From: an uncultured Syntrophomonadaceae bacterium
GTDB taxonomy: Bacteria; Bacillota; Syntrophomonadia; Syntrophomonadales; Syntrophomonadaceae
Direction: 5' to 3'
Length of the DNA: 19,435 nucleotides
Assembly: GCA_944391275.1 (NCBI GenBank)
Contig: CALXSZ010000083.1
Coordinates: 1-19,435 of the forward strand
Under the pieces are notes generated by a model. That model did not search any database, was not told the DNA's origin, and saw nothing but the letters and a program-made list of their open reading frames with translations. The translations under genes were made by a program, and so were the position numbers. Below, in pieces: positions 1 through 7,418 of the stretch; position 1 is the stretch's first letter, and the number at the start of each line of letters is the position of its first letter.

Positions 1-233
1 AGGAGTAGTAGAGCCGGATGCGTTTGACCTTTAAAAAACAAGGCGGCATGCGGACCGCTTTGCGGCAAACTGCCAAAAGCCATTCGGAGGGCTAACGTCT
101 TCTTGCCGGTACCGGGCGGGCCCATGAAAAGGTACGCATGACTGATGGCTTGCGCTTGCAGCTCGTGTTTTAAAAGCGCCACAAGAGGTTGCTGTAATGT
201 CGTGTCTTCAAAAAAATCCATATGGTTTGTCAT
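1..233 (-). CDS. holB: DNA polymerase III subunit delta' (partial, N-terminal 77 residues)
   Basis: This is the N-terminal 77 residues of an AAA+ clamp-loader subunit running off the left edge. Delta' is part of the complex that opens the sliding clamp and loads it on DNA in the cytoplasm. The sequence shows HAYLFMGPPGTGKKT at residues 32-46, a Walker A loop with the GKK typical of bacterial delta', then a GQTHPALLL stretch (69-77) that matches the usual 'aG.HPD' motif. The start is ATG at 231-233, preceded by AAAGGA about 8 nt upstream; a second ATG lies four codons in. The segment between Walker A and the HP motif is short and has none of the cysteines that usually form a zinc site there, so it is a divergent member or a family variant. 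DnaX is the main alternative but normally has GTGKTS. It follows the radical SAM gene by 54 nt on the same strand. Confidence 0.7.
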   Translation of the reverse strand, partial: MTNHMDFFEDTTLQQPLVALLKHELQAQAISHAYLFMGPPGTGKKTLALRMAFGSLPQSGPHAALFFKGQTHPALLL

Positions 234-287
234 TCGACCATCCTTTAATGGTTTGTTTTCATTTGGTTTTCTTTTTTCCGGCGATGT

Positions 288-1535
288 TTACCGAACCGGG
301 TGCGTATAGGAACCCAGCGCCATGCCGGTCGTATTTTCCTGAAGGGCGGCAATAAGCGTTAGGATTCCCAGACCTTCTTCATTTGGGAGTCCTTTAAGAA
401 GCCAATCGGGGTCCATGTTTAAATTTCGCAGTTGAAAAAGATCAATCGCATGGGCTTCCACAAAGTCCATCCAAGCGGTAATTTCGGATTCCCGATCCGT
501 AAACCCCGGAAAAACTAAAGCATTCACGGAAACCCGCACCCCGTGCTGTTTGGCGTAGTCGATCGTGTGGAAAACATCCTGTAGCGTATATTGCTTAGGC
601 CGGTGGTAATACTGATAAGCCGCTTCCCGGGCGGAAAACATCGTGACGCGTATGGCGTCTAACCCTGCATCCACCATTTGAATCAGGCCTTTCGTATAAC
701 CGGCGTTCGTGTTGATATTAATGGTTCCCTGGGCGGTAATCCGACGGATTTGTTCAATGGCCGGAGCCAGTTGCGCGGCGTTCAACGAAGGATCGCCCTC
801 GCAGCCTTGTCCAAAACTGATGATACCTTCCGGAGCGTGTTGCAGGTGAAAACTGCCCAATTCGACAACTTCTTGCACCGAAGTTGATTGGATCAGACGC
901 TTTTGCGGGGAATCCGTCGGTACGTGACTTTCCGAGATGCAACCGATGCAATTGGCGTTGCATTGGTTGAACGTGGGGATACCGCCTTCCCACCGCTGAT
1001 AAAAAATATTTTGTGCGGTGAAGCAATTGTATTCCAGCGAACAGTAGGCCAATTGCCGAATAATTCGGTTTTCCGGAAAACGCTGCACGAAATCGTTTAC
1101 GCGTTGCGGCAAATCGTCCCCGTTATAGAACTGAGGATCCCATTTGCGATGCTCGTCGCTTTGCACAGCCGCTACCCAAAATTGATTATCCAAAAATCCT
1201 ACGGCGGCGTATCCCATTAACGGCATAACCGCATTTTCGTGCGAGACGCAAGCCGGAAGCAACGTCCGTGTAAACCCCTGCGGCATTAAAGCTGCAACCG
1301 CCTGCACGGGGGATGAACGCTCGTAAGGATTCGTTTGCAAAACCGTTGGAGAACCGTCCGATTTCATGCCGACTGGGAGAAAACCGGGGATGCTTACAAG
1401 AGAGGCCCCTTGTGGCAGAGGGATCATTTCCTCTGGGAGCGGTTCTACCCAGGCATTTCCGGAGCGCCCAAGCATACCCAAATGCGGATGTTCATAAATT
1501 CGGCCGGCCTGATCGGCATACACTGCTAAAAACAT
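288..1535 (-). CDS. Radical SAM protein of unknown substrate (415 aa)
   Basis: A 415-residue radical S-adenosylmethionine enzyme, probably cytoplasmic. The 4Fe-4S motif CxxxCxxC is visible as C192, C196, C199 (CNANCIGC), unusually far from the N terminus. It is followed by SFGQGCEGDP, which fits the SAM-binding glycine-rich position, and by a TIM-barrel-like half with INTNAGYTKG and VRVSVNALVFPGFTDRE. Two extra cysteines (165 and 171) sit just before the cluster motif. The first about 185 residues are not a domain I can name. ATG at 1533-1535 is preceded by AGAAAGGA. It lies upstream of holB and downstream of a terminator, so it is probably transcribed separately from the rho group. The radical SAM assignment is firm; reaction and substrate are unknown. 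Confidence 0.85.
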   Translation of the reverse strand: MFLAVYADQAGRIYEHPHLGMLGRSGNAWVEPLPEEMIPLPQGASLVSIPGFLPVGMKSDGSPTVLQTNPYERSSPVQAVAALMPQGFTRTLLPACVSHENAVMPLMGYAAVGFLDNQFWVAAVQSDEHRKWDPQFYNGDDLPQRVNDFVQRFPENRIIRQLAYCSLEYNCFTAQNIFYQRWEGGIPTFNQCNANCIGCISESHVPTDSPQKRLIQSTSVQEVVELGSFHLQHAPEGIISFGQGCEGDPSLNAAQLAPAIEQIRRITAQGTININTNAGYTKGLIQMVDAGLDAIRVTMFSAREAAYQYYHRPKQYTLQDVFHTIDYAKQHGVRVSVNALVFPGFTDRESEITAWMDFVEAHAIDLFQLRNLNMDPDWLLKGLPNEEGLGILTLIAALQENTTGMALGSYTHPVR

Positions 1536-1595
1536 AAAAATTTTCCTTTCTCCCGCTGATTCTGGTGAAGGTTTATATCGAATCTCTTTTATCTT

Positions 1596-1624
1596 AACAT
1601 AATTTATCCCATTTGACTATTCAA
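1596..1624 (-). promoter_or_regulatory. Possible sigma-A promoter for the radical SAM gene
   Basis: Read on the minus strand, TTGAAT (1624-1619) and TATGTT (1601-1596) are separated by 17 nt, about 60 nt upstream of the radical SAM start. A TGtTAAGAT extended -10-like sequence follows a few bases further on and is an alternative. The match is moderate. Confidence 0.4.
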
Positions 1625-1664
1625 CGGTTTTTTGAAAAATAAGAGAAGCGGATAGCACAAAAAC

Positions 1665-1690
1665 GGAAAAAAGAGCGGCCGAAGCCGCTC
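1665..1690 (-). terminator. Rho-independent terminator after the LysM/M23 gene
   Basis: On the minus strand GAGCGGC (1690-1684) pairs perfectly with GCCGCTC (1679-1673) around a UUCG tetraloop closed by C-G, and is followed directly by TTTTTT. It lies about 85 nt beyond the stop of the LysM/M23 gene and ends that transcript before the radical SAM promoter. Confidence 0.88.
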
Positions 1691-1775
1691 TGCAAACCAA
1701 TGATTTTTCAAAAATTTTTATTCAGACAAAATGCGCAAAATCCGAAAGTCGGACGGCGGAGATGCACCTTTAAGG

Positions 1776-2627
1776 TTAACGTGGCAAATACGGGACCGGG
1801 TTGACGGCCATTTCATTCAGGCGAATCTCGAAATGAAGATGCGGGCCGGTGGAAAAGCCTGTGGAACCGACGGCGCCGATCACTTGCCCTCGGGAGACCG
1901 TTTCACCCGGCTCCACCATGATTTTACTCAGGTGCCCGTAGAGGGTTTGCTGCCCGTTTTCGTGATCTAAGAGAATCATATTGCCGTAGATATCGTGATA
2001 TTCGGCTTTGCGGACGGTTCCCGCAGCGGAAGCCCGGACCGAATCCCCCGTGTCTCCGGCAATGTCAATGCCGTGATGACCACCCAGTTCGCGTTCGCCG
2101 AAAGGCGACGTAATGATTCCGACCAAGGGCCAGGCATAGGGACTGGAATAAGAACGTTGCCGTGAAACGGACGAAGCAGGAATTTCCCGCACGGACGCAG
2201 ACGGCAGCGAAATGTTTTCACCGGCTTTCAGGGAATCGGCTGATAAGGAGGGATTAAGCTCCAATAATTCCTGGCATGTCGTATGATATCTTTGGGCGAT
2301 GCTCCATAACGTATCGCCGCGTTGTACCAAATAGGCGGCGGTTGTTGCAGAAGAAGGAAGCGTGAGCCTTTGACCAATCTGCAAGGGGGAATCCAGCGGG
2401 ATTTGATTGGCGGAAGCGATCGCGTTGGGGGAGGTGGCGTATAACTGAGCAATTCCCCATAGCGTATCGCCTGGCTGCACGGTGTAAAGGTCGGATGGAA
2501 TGAAGACCGGTTCGGCGAGTAGACAAGGTGTAAAATCGCCGCAAACCAGAGCCGCTTCGGCTTTTGGAGAAAAGCCAAGGCAACAGCAGCAAACCAGTCC
2601 CACGGCCATCCATAATTTTTTGAACAA
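1776..2627 (-). CDS. Secreted LysM-repeat M23 peptidoglycan endopeptidase
   Basis: A cell-wall hydrolase of the lysostaphin/DipM type, exported and predicted to cut peptide cross-links of peptidoglycan. Order: a signal peptide with a short basic start, a hydrophobic core containing CCCC, and an AEA-A type cleavage site near residue 25; LysM repeats at about 47-91 (YTVQPGDTLWGIA) and 99-142 (YLVQRGDTLWSIA); a Ser-rich linker; and an M23 domain from about 175 to the end. Zinc ligands are visible as H185 and D188 (HHGID), H232 (YGHLS) and H263/H265 (GPHLHFE), so it should be active. The start is decided by the ribosome site: GAGG abuts the TTG at 2634-2636, too close to use it, but is 9 nt from the TTG at 2625-2627, which gives 283 residues. 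It lies 90 nt after rho on the same strand. Confidence 0.9.
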   Translation of the reverse strand: MFKKLWMAVGLVCCCCLGFSPKAEAALVCGDFTPCLLAEPVFIPSDLYTVQPGDTLWGIAQLYATSPNAIASANQIPLDSPLQIGQRLTLPSSATTAAYLVQRGDTLWSIAQRYHTTCQELLELNPSLSADSLKAGENISLPSASVREIPASSVSRQRSYSSPYAWPLVGIITSPFGERELGGHHGIDIAGDTGDSVRASAAGTVRKAEYHDIYGNMILLDHENGQQTLYGHLSKIMVEPGETVSRGQVIGAVGSTGFSTGPHLHFEIRLNEMAVNPVPYLPR

Positions 2628-2716
2628 AAAACTCAACCTCGATTCTGTTAGAATACCGTTTACAAATAGTAATATGAACAGAAAAGGAGGTTTTTATTCC
2701 AGCAAGAACACGTTTG

Positions 2717-4093
2717 TTATTTTGCGGGTCGTGCATAGTTGCGACCGCTACGGTCACGGTAAGCCGATTCCCGCGCTTTTAACCGCTCGGTGTTTTCCCG
2801 TTCCCGGTCATTTTCCGCTGAACTGCTTGCGGCGTCTGTTGCGTTATGTTCCATCAAAGGAACAATTTTAAGCAGATCGTCGTTGGATTTGGTTTTCGCT
2901 AAAGTGGATAAAATTTCCTGCATACTTTCAACCGAGCTGCTGTCGCCCCAGGCGTGGCGCAAAGTCCACATGAGGTTTAGTTCTTCTGGACGGAAGAGCA
3001 GTTCTTCTTTGCGGGTCCCGGAACATTTAATATCAATCGCTGGAAAAATCCGGCGTTCAGCTAACTTACGGTCTAACAGCAGTTCCATATTCCCCGTCCC
3101 TTTAAATTCCTCAAAAATAACGTCGTCCATACGCGAACCCGTTTCGATAAGCGCCGTAGCAATGATGGTCAAGCTGCCGCCTTCTTCGATGTTGCGCGCC
3201 GCGCCAAAAAAGCGTTTGGGTCGGTGTAAGGAGGAAGGATCAATCCCGCCGGACAACGTTCGTCCGCTGGGAGGAACAACGAGGTTATGCGCGCGCGCCA
3301 AGCGCGTTAAGCTGTCCATCAGGATCACCACATCGTGCTTATGCTCAACCAATCGTTTGGCCCGTTCCAAGACCATATCCGCGATTTTGACGTGGTTTTC
3401 CGGCGGTTCGTCAAAGGTTGAAGCAACCACCTCGGCTTTCGTATTGCGCTGCATGTCCGTGACTTCCTCCGGGCGTTCGTCAATTAAAAGGATGAATAAA
3501 TCCACTTCCGGATGGTTCGTTACGATCCCGTGCGCTAATTTTTGCAGCAAAACCGTTTTACCGGCCTTGGGCGGGGCGACGATCATCCCACGCTGCCCTT
3601 TGCCAATGGGCGCCACCAAATCAATGATGCGCGTTGAAAGTTCTTCTTTTGTGGTGGAAAGTTGTAAACGTTGCGACGGGTACAACGGCGTCAAAGCGTC
3701 AAAATGAATCCGTTTTCCCGCTTCGACGGGCGCGTAGCCATTGACCGTTTCGACCTTTAACAACGCGTAAAACCGTTCTCCTTCTCGCGGCGAACGGACT
3801 TGACCTTTGACCAAATCTCCGATGCGCAAATCGAATTTGCGGATTTGCGAAGGAGAAACATAAATATCGTCTTGCGTTTGGAGATACCCAAAAGGACGCA
3901 AAAAGCCGTATCCGTCCGGCATAATATCCAAAATCCCCTGGGCTTGCAGCAATTCGTTCGACTTGGTTAATAATTTGGTAATTTCAAAAACCAGTTCTTT
4001 CTTCCGAAGTTTATAATATCCCGTTAAATTGTGTTCACGGGCAATTTGATAGAGTTCCAACATGGTTTTGTTTTCCAGTTCTGTAATATTCAA
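2717..4093 (-). CDS. rho: Transcription termination factor Rho
   Basis: Hexameric RNA helicase/translocase that ends transcription. All family landmarks are present: an N-terminal Rho helix bundle (about 1-47), a cold-shock-like RNA-binding domain starting at LDIMPDGYGFLR (55-66), Walker A APPKAGKT (173-180), the LLIDERPEEV motif (about 202-211), Walker B VVILMD (255-260), and the SGGIDPSSL loop. Length (458 aa) is near that of Rho proteins without a long N-terminal insertion. The C-terminal tail (about 416-458) is unusually charged and serine/arginine rich. The start is TTG at 4091-4093; GAAGGA lies 8 nt upstream and no better start is in frame. The 200-nt leader carries a hairpin and a small tandem repeat, which is notable because rho is commonly autoregulated. 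It sits between glpX and the M23 gene. Confidence 0.97.
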   Translation of the reverse strand: MNITELENKTMLELYQIAREHNLTGYYKLRKKELVFEITKLLTKSNELLQAQGILDIMPDGYGFLRPFGYLQTQDDIYVSPSQIRKFDLRIGDLVKGQVRSPREGERFYALLKVETVNGYAPVEAGKRIHFDALTPLYPSQRLQLSTTKEELSTRIIDLVAPIGKGQRGMIVAPPKAGKTVLLQKLAHGIVTNHPEVDLFILLIDERPEEVTDMQRNTKAEVVASTFDEPPENHVKIADMVLERAKRLVEHKHDVVILMDSLTRLARAHNLVVPPSGRTLSGGIDPSSLHRPKRFFGAARNIEEGGSLTIIATALIETGSRMDDVIFEEFKGTGNMELLLDRKLAERRIFPAIDIKCSGTRKEELLFRPEELNLMWTLRHAWGDSSSVESMQEILSTLAKTKSNDDLLKIVPLMEHNATDAASSSAENDRERENTERLKARESAYRDRSGRNYARPAK

Positions 4094-4119
4094 GAAAAAA
4101 TTCCTTCTTCCTTATATTT

Positions 4120-4146
4120 TTGTGTGGAAATCTTGTGTGGCAAATC
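4120..4146. repeat. 13/14-bp tandem repeat in the rho leader
   Basis: TTGTGTGGAAATC (4120-4132) is followed directly by TTGTGTGGCAAATC (4133-4146), identical but for one inserted base. It lies 27-53 nt upstream of the rho start. In the rho mRNA it reads as two GATTT(G)CCACACAA blocks. It could be a protein or RNA binding site or a slippage duplication. Confidence 0.6.
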
Positions 4147-4211
4147 ATCTTATTCATATATGTATGGAAAAATGAAAAATAGGAGGGAGAATGAAAATGG
4201 ACAGATGAAAA

Positions 4212-4250
4212 ATCAAACTGTATCGTACGGCTTTCACGATACAGTTTGAT
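4212..4250 (-). terminator. 15-bp perfect hairpin between glpX and rho
   Basis: ATCAAACTGTATCGT (4212-4226) and its exact reverse complement (4236-4250) enclose a 9-nt loop. On the minus strand the stem is followed by TTTTT, so it can act as the glpX terminator or as an attenuator ahead of rho. On the plus strand no T-run follows. The stem is longer and more AT-rich than the other terminators in this window. Confidence 0.65.
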
Positions 4251-4292
4251 GTTCCGACAACAAATGTAGTATACCACAAAAAGCATAAAAAG

Positions 4293-5285
4293 TTAAATCA
4301 TTTTTATCTTAATTCGCGGATCATGGAAAAACGGTTTGCGGTTTAAATCATGGTTCGCTTCGATCAAACGAATGGTGCCGGATTTGCTGCGCATGACCAG
4401 GGTTTGCGTAAACGCGTGGCCCTGAATATAGTGGACGCCTTTTAACATGAAAGCATCGGTGATGCCAGTTGCAGAGAAAATTACGTCGTCCGTCTGCACC
4501 AAATCATCCAGACGGTATAAGCGTTTTACATCCGCGATCCCCATTTGATGGCAGCGCTCTATTTGAGCGTCGTCTTCCGGATACAATCGCCCTTGAAATT
4601 CACCGCCCAGACACTTCATCGCGGCAGCTGCGATCACCCCTTCCGGCGCGCCGCCGATTCCCAGCATGAGATCGACGCCGGAATCCGCATAACCGGTAGC
4701 GACAGCTGGAGAAATATCCCCGTCCGTAATCAAACGGACCCGCGCGCCGACGCTTCGGATTTGATCAATTATTTCCTGATGCCGTGGACGGTCCAACACC
4801 ACGACGGTGACTTCACTGACCGCTTTATTTAAGGCTTTTGCTACTTCTCGAACGTTTTCTTTTACCGGGGCGTCCAAAAATACCCGCCCCTTGCAGGCCG
4901 GACCGGCCGCAATTTTATCCATATACATGTCCGGCGCATGCAACAGCGTTCCGCGCGGAGCGATGGCCAAAACTGCAATCGAATTCGTCATACCTTTGGC
5001 TACCACATTGGTCCCTTCCAACGGATCCACCGCAATATCCACCTCCGGCGCGTGAGGACCGCCGGCTCCAACCTGCTCCCCTATGTACAACATGGGCGCT
5101 TCGTCCATCTCGCCTTCTCCGATTACCACCACTCCTTTGATCGGCACCGAATCAAACATCACGCGCATAGCCGTTGTGGCGGCGTCGTCGGCCGCTATTT
5201 TATTCCCCAGGCCGACCCAGCGCGAAGCGGCCAAAGCGGCGGCTTCGGTTACACGGGCAAATTCTAATGCCAATTCTCTTTCCAT
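4293..5285 (-). CDS. glpX: Class II fructose-1,6-bisphosphatase (GlpX type)
   Basis: Hydrolyses fructose 1,6-bisphosphate to fructose 6-phosphate in gluconeogenesis, in the cytoplasm. It belongs to the lithium-sensitive sugar phosphatase fold. Visible motifs are IGEGEMDEAPML (about 55-66) and DIAVDPLEGT (83-92), which carry the metal-binding acidic residues, then GGAPEGVIAAAA and DDVIFSATGITD further on. Length 330 aa is normal for the family. The start ATG (5283-5285) has GGAGGG at good spacing. It is 25 nt downstream of the small transaldolase gene and almost certainly cotranscribed with it, linking fructose 6-phosphate production and use. A strong hairpin separates it from rho. Confidence 0.96.
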   Translation of the reverse strand: MERELALEFARVTEAAALAASRWVGLGNKIAADDAATTAMRVMFDSVPIKGVVVIGEGEMDEAPMLYIGEQVGAGGPHAPEVDIAVDPLEGTNVVAKGMTNSIAVLAIAPRGTLLHAPDMYMDKIAAGPACKGRVFLDAPVKENVREVAKALNKAVSEVTVVVLDRPRHQEIIDQIRSVGARVRLITDGDISPAVATGYADSGVDLMLGIGGAPEGVIAAAAMKCLGGEFQGRLYPEDDAQIERCHQMGIADVKRLYRLDDLVQTDDVIFSATGITDAFMLKGVHYIQGHAFTQTLVMRSKSGTIRLIEANHDLNRKPFFHDPRIKIKMI

Positions 5286-5310
5286 ACGATTTCCCTCCTC
5301 GTTTTGCTCC

Positions 5311-5961
5311 TTATAAGCTCTTCTGCGCTTCTTCCCAATCTTTACGGAAACGCTCTAGGCCAATATCGGTCAATGGATGATGAATCATCTGTTCCAAAAT
5401 CTTGGTTGGAACGGTCGCAATGTCCGCTCCGATACGAGCGGCTTCGACCACCTGCCACGGACTACGGATGCTGGCCGCAATGATTTGGCAGTTCAGGTCG
5501 TGTAATGCAAAAACGTCTACAATATCCGCTAAAACAGATAGGCTTTCATTGCTCATATCGTCTACCCGCCCTAAAAAGGGACTCACAAAACGGGCTCCTG
5601 CCCGTGCGGCAAGTAACGCTTGGGCCGCTGAAAAAATCAAGGTGGCGTTGGTTGCGATGTTTTCCGTTTTGAGCTGATGGATGGCTTTTAGTCCCTCGGC
5701 GGTTAGTGGAATTTTTATCACAATGTTGGGATGAATAGCGGCCAATTTCCTTGCCTCTTCCACCATACCGGGCGCGTCTTCCTTCAGCACTTCCGCACTG
5801 ATTGGTCCCTCCACTATAGCGGTAATTTGCCGTAAAATGTCGGTATAATCCTGTTTTTCCCGCGCGACCAAAGACGGGTTGGTGGTGACCCCCGAGACAA
5901 ACCCCATTTCATACATCCGACGAATTTCTTCTACATTTGCGGTGTCCATAAAAAGTTGCAT
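5311..5961 (-). CDS. fsa: Small transaldolase / fructose-6-phosphate aldolase-type protein
   Basis: Class I aldolase of the short transaldolase family (216 aa), using a lysine Schiff base for transaldol transfer or fructose-6-phosphate cleavage in the cytoplasm. It starts MQLFMDTANVEEI and has GVTTNPSLVA (about 24-33), the catalytic lysine in VIKIPLTAEG (K83), NATLIFSAAQALLAA and SPFLGRVDD, all typical. The open frame extends upstream, but ATG at 5959-5961 has GAGGG upstream and gives the family length, so that start is chosen. Sequence alone cannot separate true fructose-6-phosphate aldolase from small transaldolase activity. It is the first gene of the fsa-glpX pair. Confidence 0.93.
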   Translation of the reverse strand: MQLFMDTANVEEIRRMYEMGFVSGVTTNPSLVAREKQDYTDILRQITAIVEGPISAEVLKEDAPGMVEEARKLAAIHPNIVIKIPLTAEGLKAIHQLKTENIATNATLIFSAAQALLAARAGARFVSPFLGRVDDMSNESLSVLADIVDVFALHDLNCQIIAASIRSPWQVVEAARIGADIATVPTKILEQMIHHPLTDIGLERFRKDWEEAQKSL

Positions 5962-6215
5962 AAAATCCCTCGCTTTCCCCTGTTTTTTATCGAAAATAAA
6001 CAACTTGCCATACGCTGAACCTTCTCCGATTCGGATCGGCAATCATTAACCGGTGGAAATTTTAAAACCAAACTTCGCCGGCAGATTTTTGGCGAAATCT
6101 TGCTATTCAGCGTTTGAAGTAACCTGTTTTAGAAAGGAATCCCCTAAAAACAGGTTATCCTAACCAAAACTTATTTTTTGAAATCTTCATATTAAACCAT
6201 TTAAATCATTTAAAC
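5962..6215. other. alr-fsa spacer with two inverted repeats
   Basis: A 254-nt spacer without a gene. TAACCTGTTTT (6120-6130) and AAAACAGGTTA (6147-6157) form an 11-bp stem with a 16-nt loop. TTCGCC (6074-6079) and GGCGAA (6091-6096) form a second hairpin which, on the minus strand, is followed by GTTTGGTTTT and could be a weak terminator of alr. No clear sigma-A promoter for fsa was found. Confidence 0.5.
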
Positions 6216-7418
6216 CTATTCCGCGCGTTCGCTCGAAATGGTAGGCAAAACGTCCAACTCTTCCGCCGTATGAACATTCGCAAGTTCGGTTGAATCTCCC
6301 TGCACGAAAACCCGCGGCACATCCTTGGCGGCCAGCGTTTTGCTAATGAAGACTTCCACTTCCGTATTCGGAGAGATCGTCAAGGTATTCGGGAGTTCAA
6401 CCAAAGCCATCTGCATAAAAATTTTTCCTCGTACCGGATACCATTCGCCGCGGATTTTAACTTTCAACTGAAAACGGGATATTCCCCAATGATGCAAAAG
6501 CAGCTTCAGCAATTTTTTGCTTAAATCCCACCAACCCTCTGCGCGGTTGTTGACCGTAAGTCCTAACCCATCGCTGTACCCGACCGGCAGCACGGCTACC
6601 TGAGCGGGTTTTCTCAGTCGCCAGGTCCGCTTATATCCCAAAAAGCTCCCCGCCGGCAACTTTTTGATCGACCGGATGCGCGTTTTATAGTGGAATGGGT
6701 CTTTCAAGGGGAGGTCCGAAACATATTTCCCGTCTGGATATTGCCCGCAGAGCAGCGTTCCCAAGCGAACCATATTTAAATACATATGCGGATAACGCAA
6801 AAATACGCCGCTGTTTGCACAATGCAGGCACGGCGGCGTAATTCCGGCCTGCTTTAGGACCGCGACGGCTTTCATGAAGCGCTCAAATTGTTTTTGTGTA
6901 AACGCTGCGTTTCCGGCATCCGCCATATGCGTGAAAGCGCCGGTCACTTCAATTTCTGGATGCCGAAGAATCTGGGCGGCGGCCGCTTGAAGCTCAACCG
7001 GCTGCATGAACCCAAACCGGGACAAACCGGTTTCAATTTTAAAATGTATTTGGACGGGTGTTTGTACGGCTTGTACGGTTTGACACAGCTGATGAACATC
7101 CTGGTTGGACGCCACACACAGCGTGATGCGATGCGCAATGGCTTCTTGGGTTTCCCGTTCATCCGCCGTGGGGGCCAATAGAAGAATTTCCCCTTGAATT
7201 CCCGCTGAACGCAGAGCAATGGCTTCTTCCAACCATGTGACCGCCCAATGCGTGACACCTTGCTCAGATAAGAGTTGCGCGGTTTCAACCAGTCCGTGAC
7301 CATACGCGTTGTTTTTTACAACGGCCATCAAGGCAACGTCTTCCGGTAGGCGGTTCAAAATGGCCTGAACGTTTTCCCGTACAACGTCCGCTTCGATTTC
7401 AATCCATTTGCTATACAT
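6216..7418 (-). CDS. alr: Alanine racemase-family PLP enzyme with an inserted segment
   Basis: A fold-type III PLP enzyme expected to interconvert L- and D-alanine for peptidoglycan. The PLP lysine is in MAVVKNNAYGHG (K35) and the second catalytic tyrosine in VGYSDG (Y281). HCANSG and MVRLGTLLCGQYP match family positions. It departs from the usual enzyme after GYSDG: about 30 extra residues (WWDLSKKLLKLLLHHWGIS) precede the last barrel segment, and the normal CMDQ-like motif reads FMQM. Length 400 aa versus about 370-390. The start is taken as ATG 7416-7418 because MYSKWIEIEADVV is the family N terminus; TTG and GTG a few codons upstream lack ribosome sites, and the chosen one has only a weak GGTGAT. 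A different amino-acid racemase activity is possible. It lies downstream of a peptidyltransferase gene. Confidence 0.88.
   Translation of the reverse strand: MYSKWIEIEADVVRENVQAILNRLPEDVALMAVVKNNAYGHGLVETAQLLSEQGVTHWAVTWLEEAIALRSAGIQGEILLLAPTADERETQEAIAHRITLCVASNQDVHQLCQTVQAVQTPVQIHFKIETGLSRFGFMQPVELQAAAAQILRHPEIEVTGAFTHMADAGNAAFTQKQFERFMKAVAVLKQAGITPPCLHCANSGVFLRYPHMYLNMVRLGTLLCGQYPDGKYVSDLPLKDPFHYKTRIRSIKKLPAGSFLGYKRTWRLRKPAQVAVLPVGYSDGLGLTVNNRAEGWWDLSKKLLKLLLHHWGISRFQLKVKIRGEWYPVRGKIFMQMALVELPNTLTISPNTEVEVFISKTLAAKDVPRVFVQGDSTELANVHTAEELDVLPTISSERAE

Noticed and set aside
2680..2871. A perfect-looking AAAAGGAGG ribosome site on the plus strand (around 2681-2690) with a frame behind it.
   Set aside because: No start codon at proper spacing (ATT only) and the frame runs antisense through the end of rho, a firm gene. 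Taken as chance.
2790..3707. 305-codon plus-strand frame.
   Set aside because: Exact antisense of rho; serine/arginine-rich composition typical of a shadow frame.
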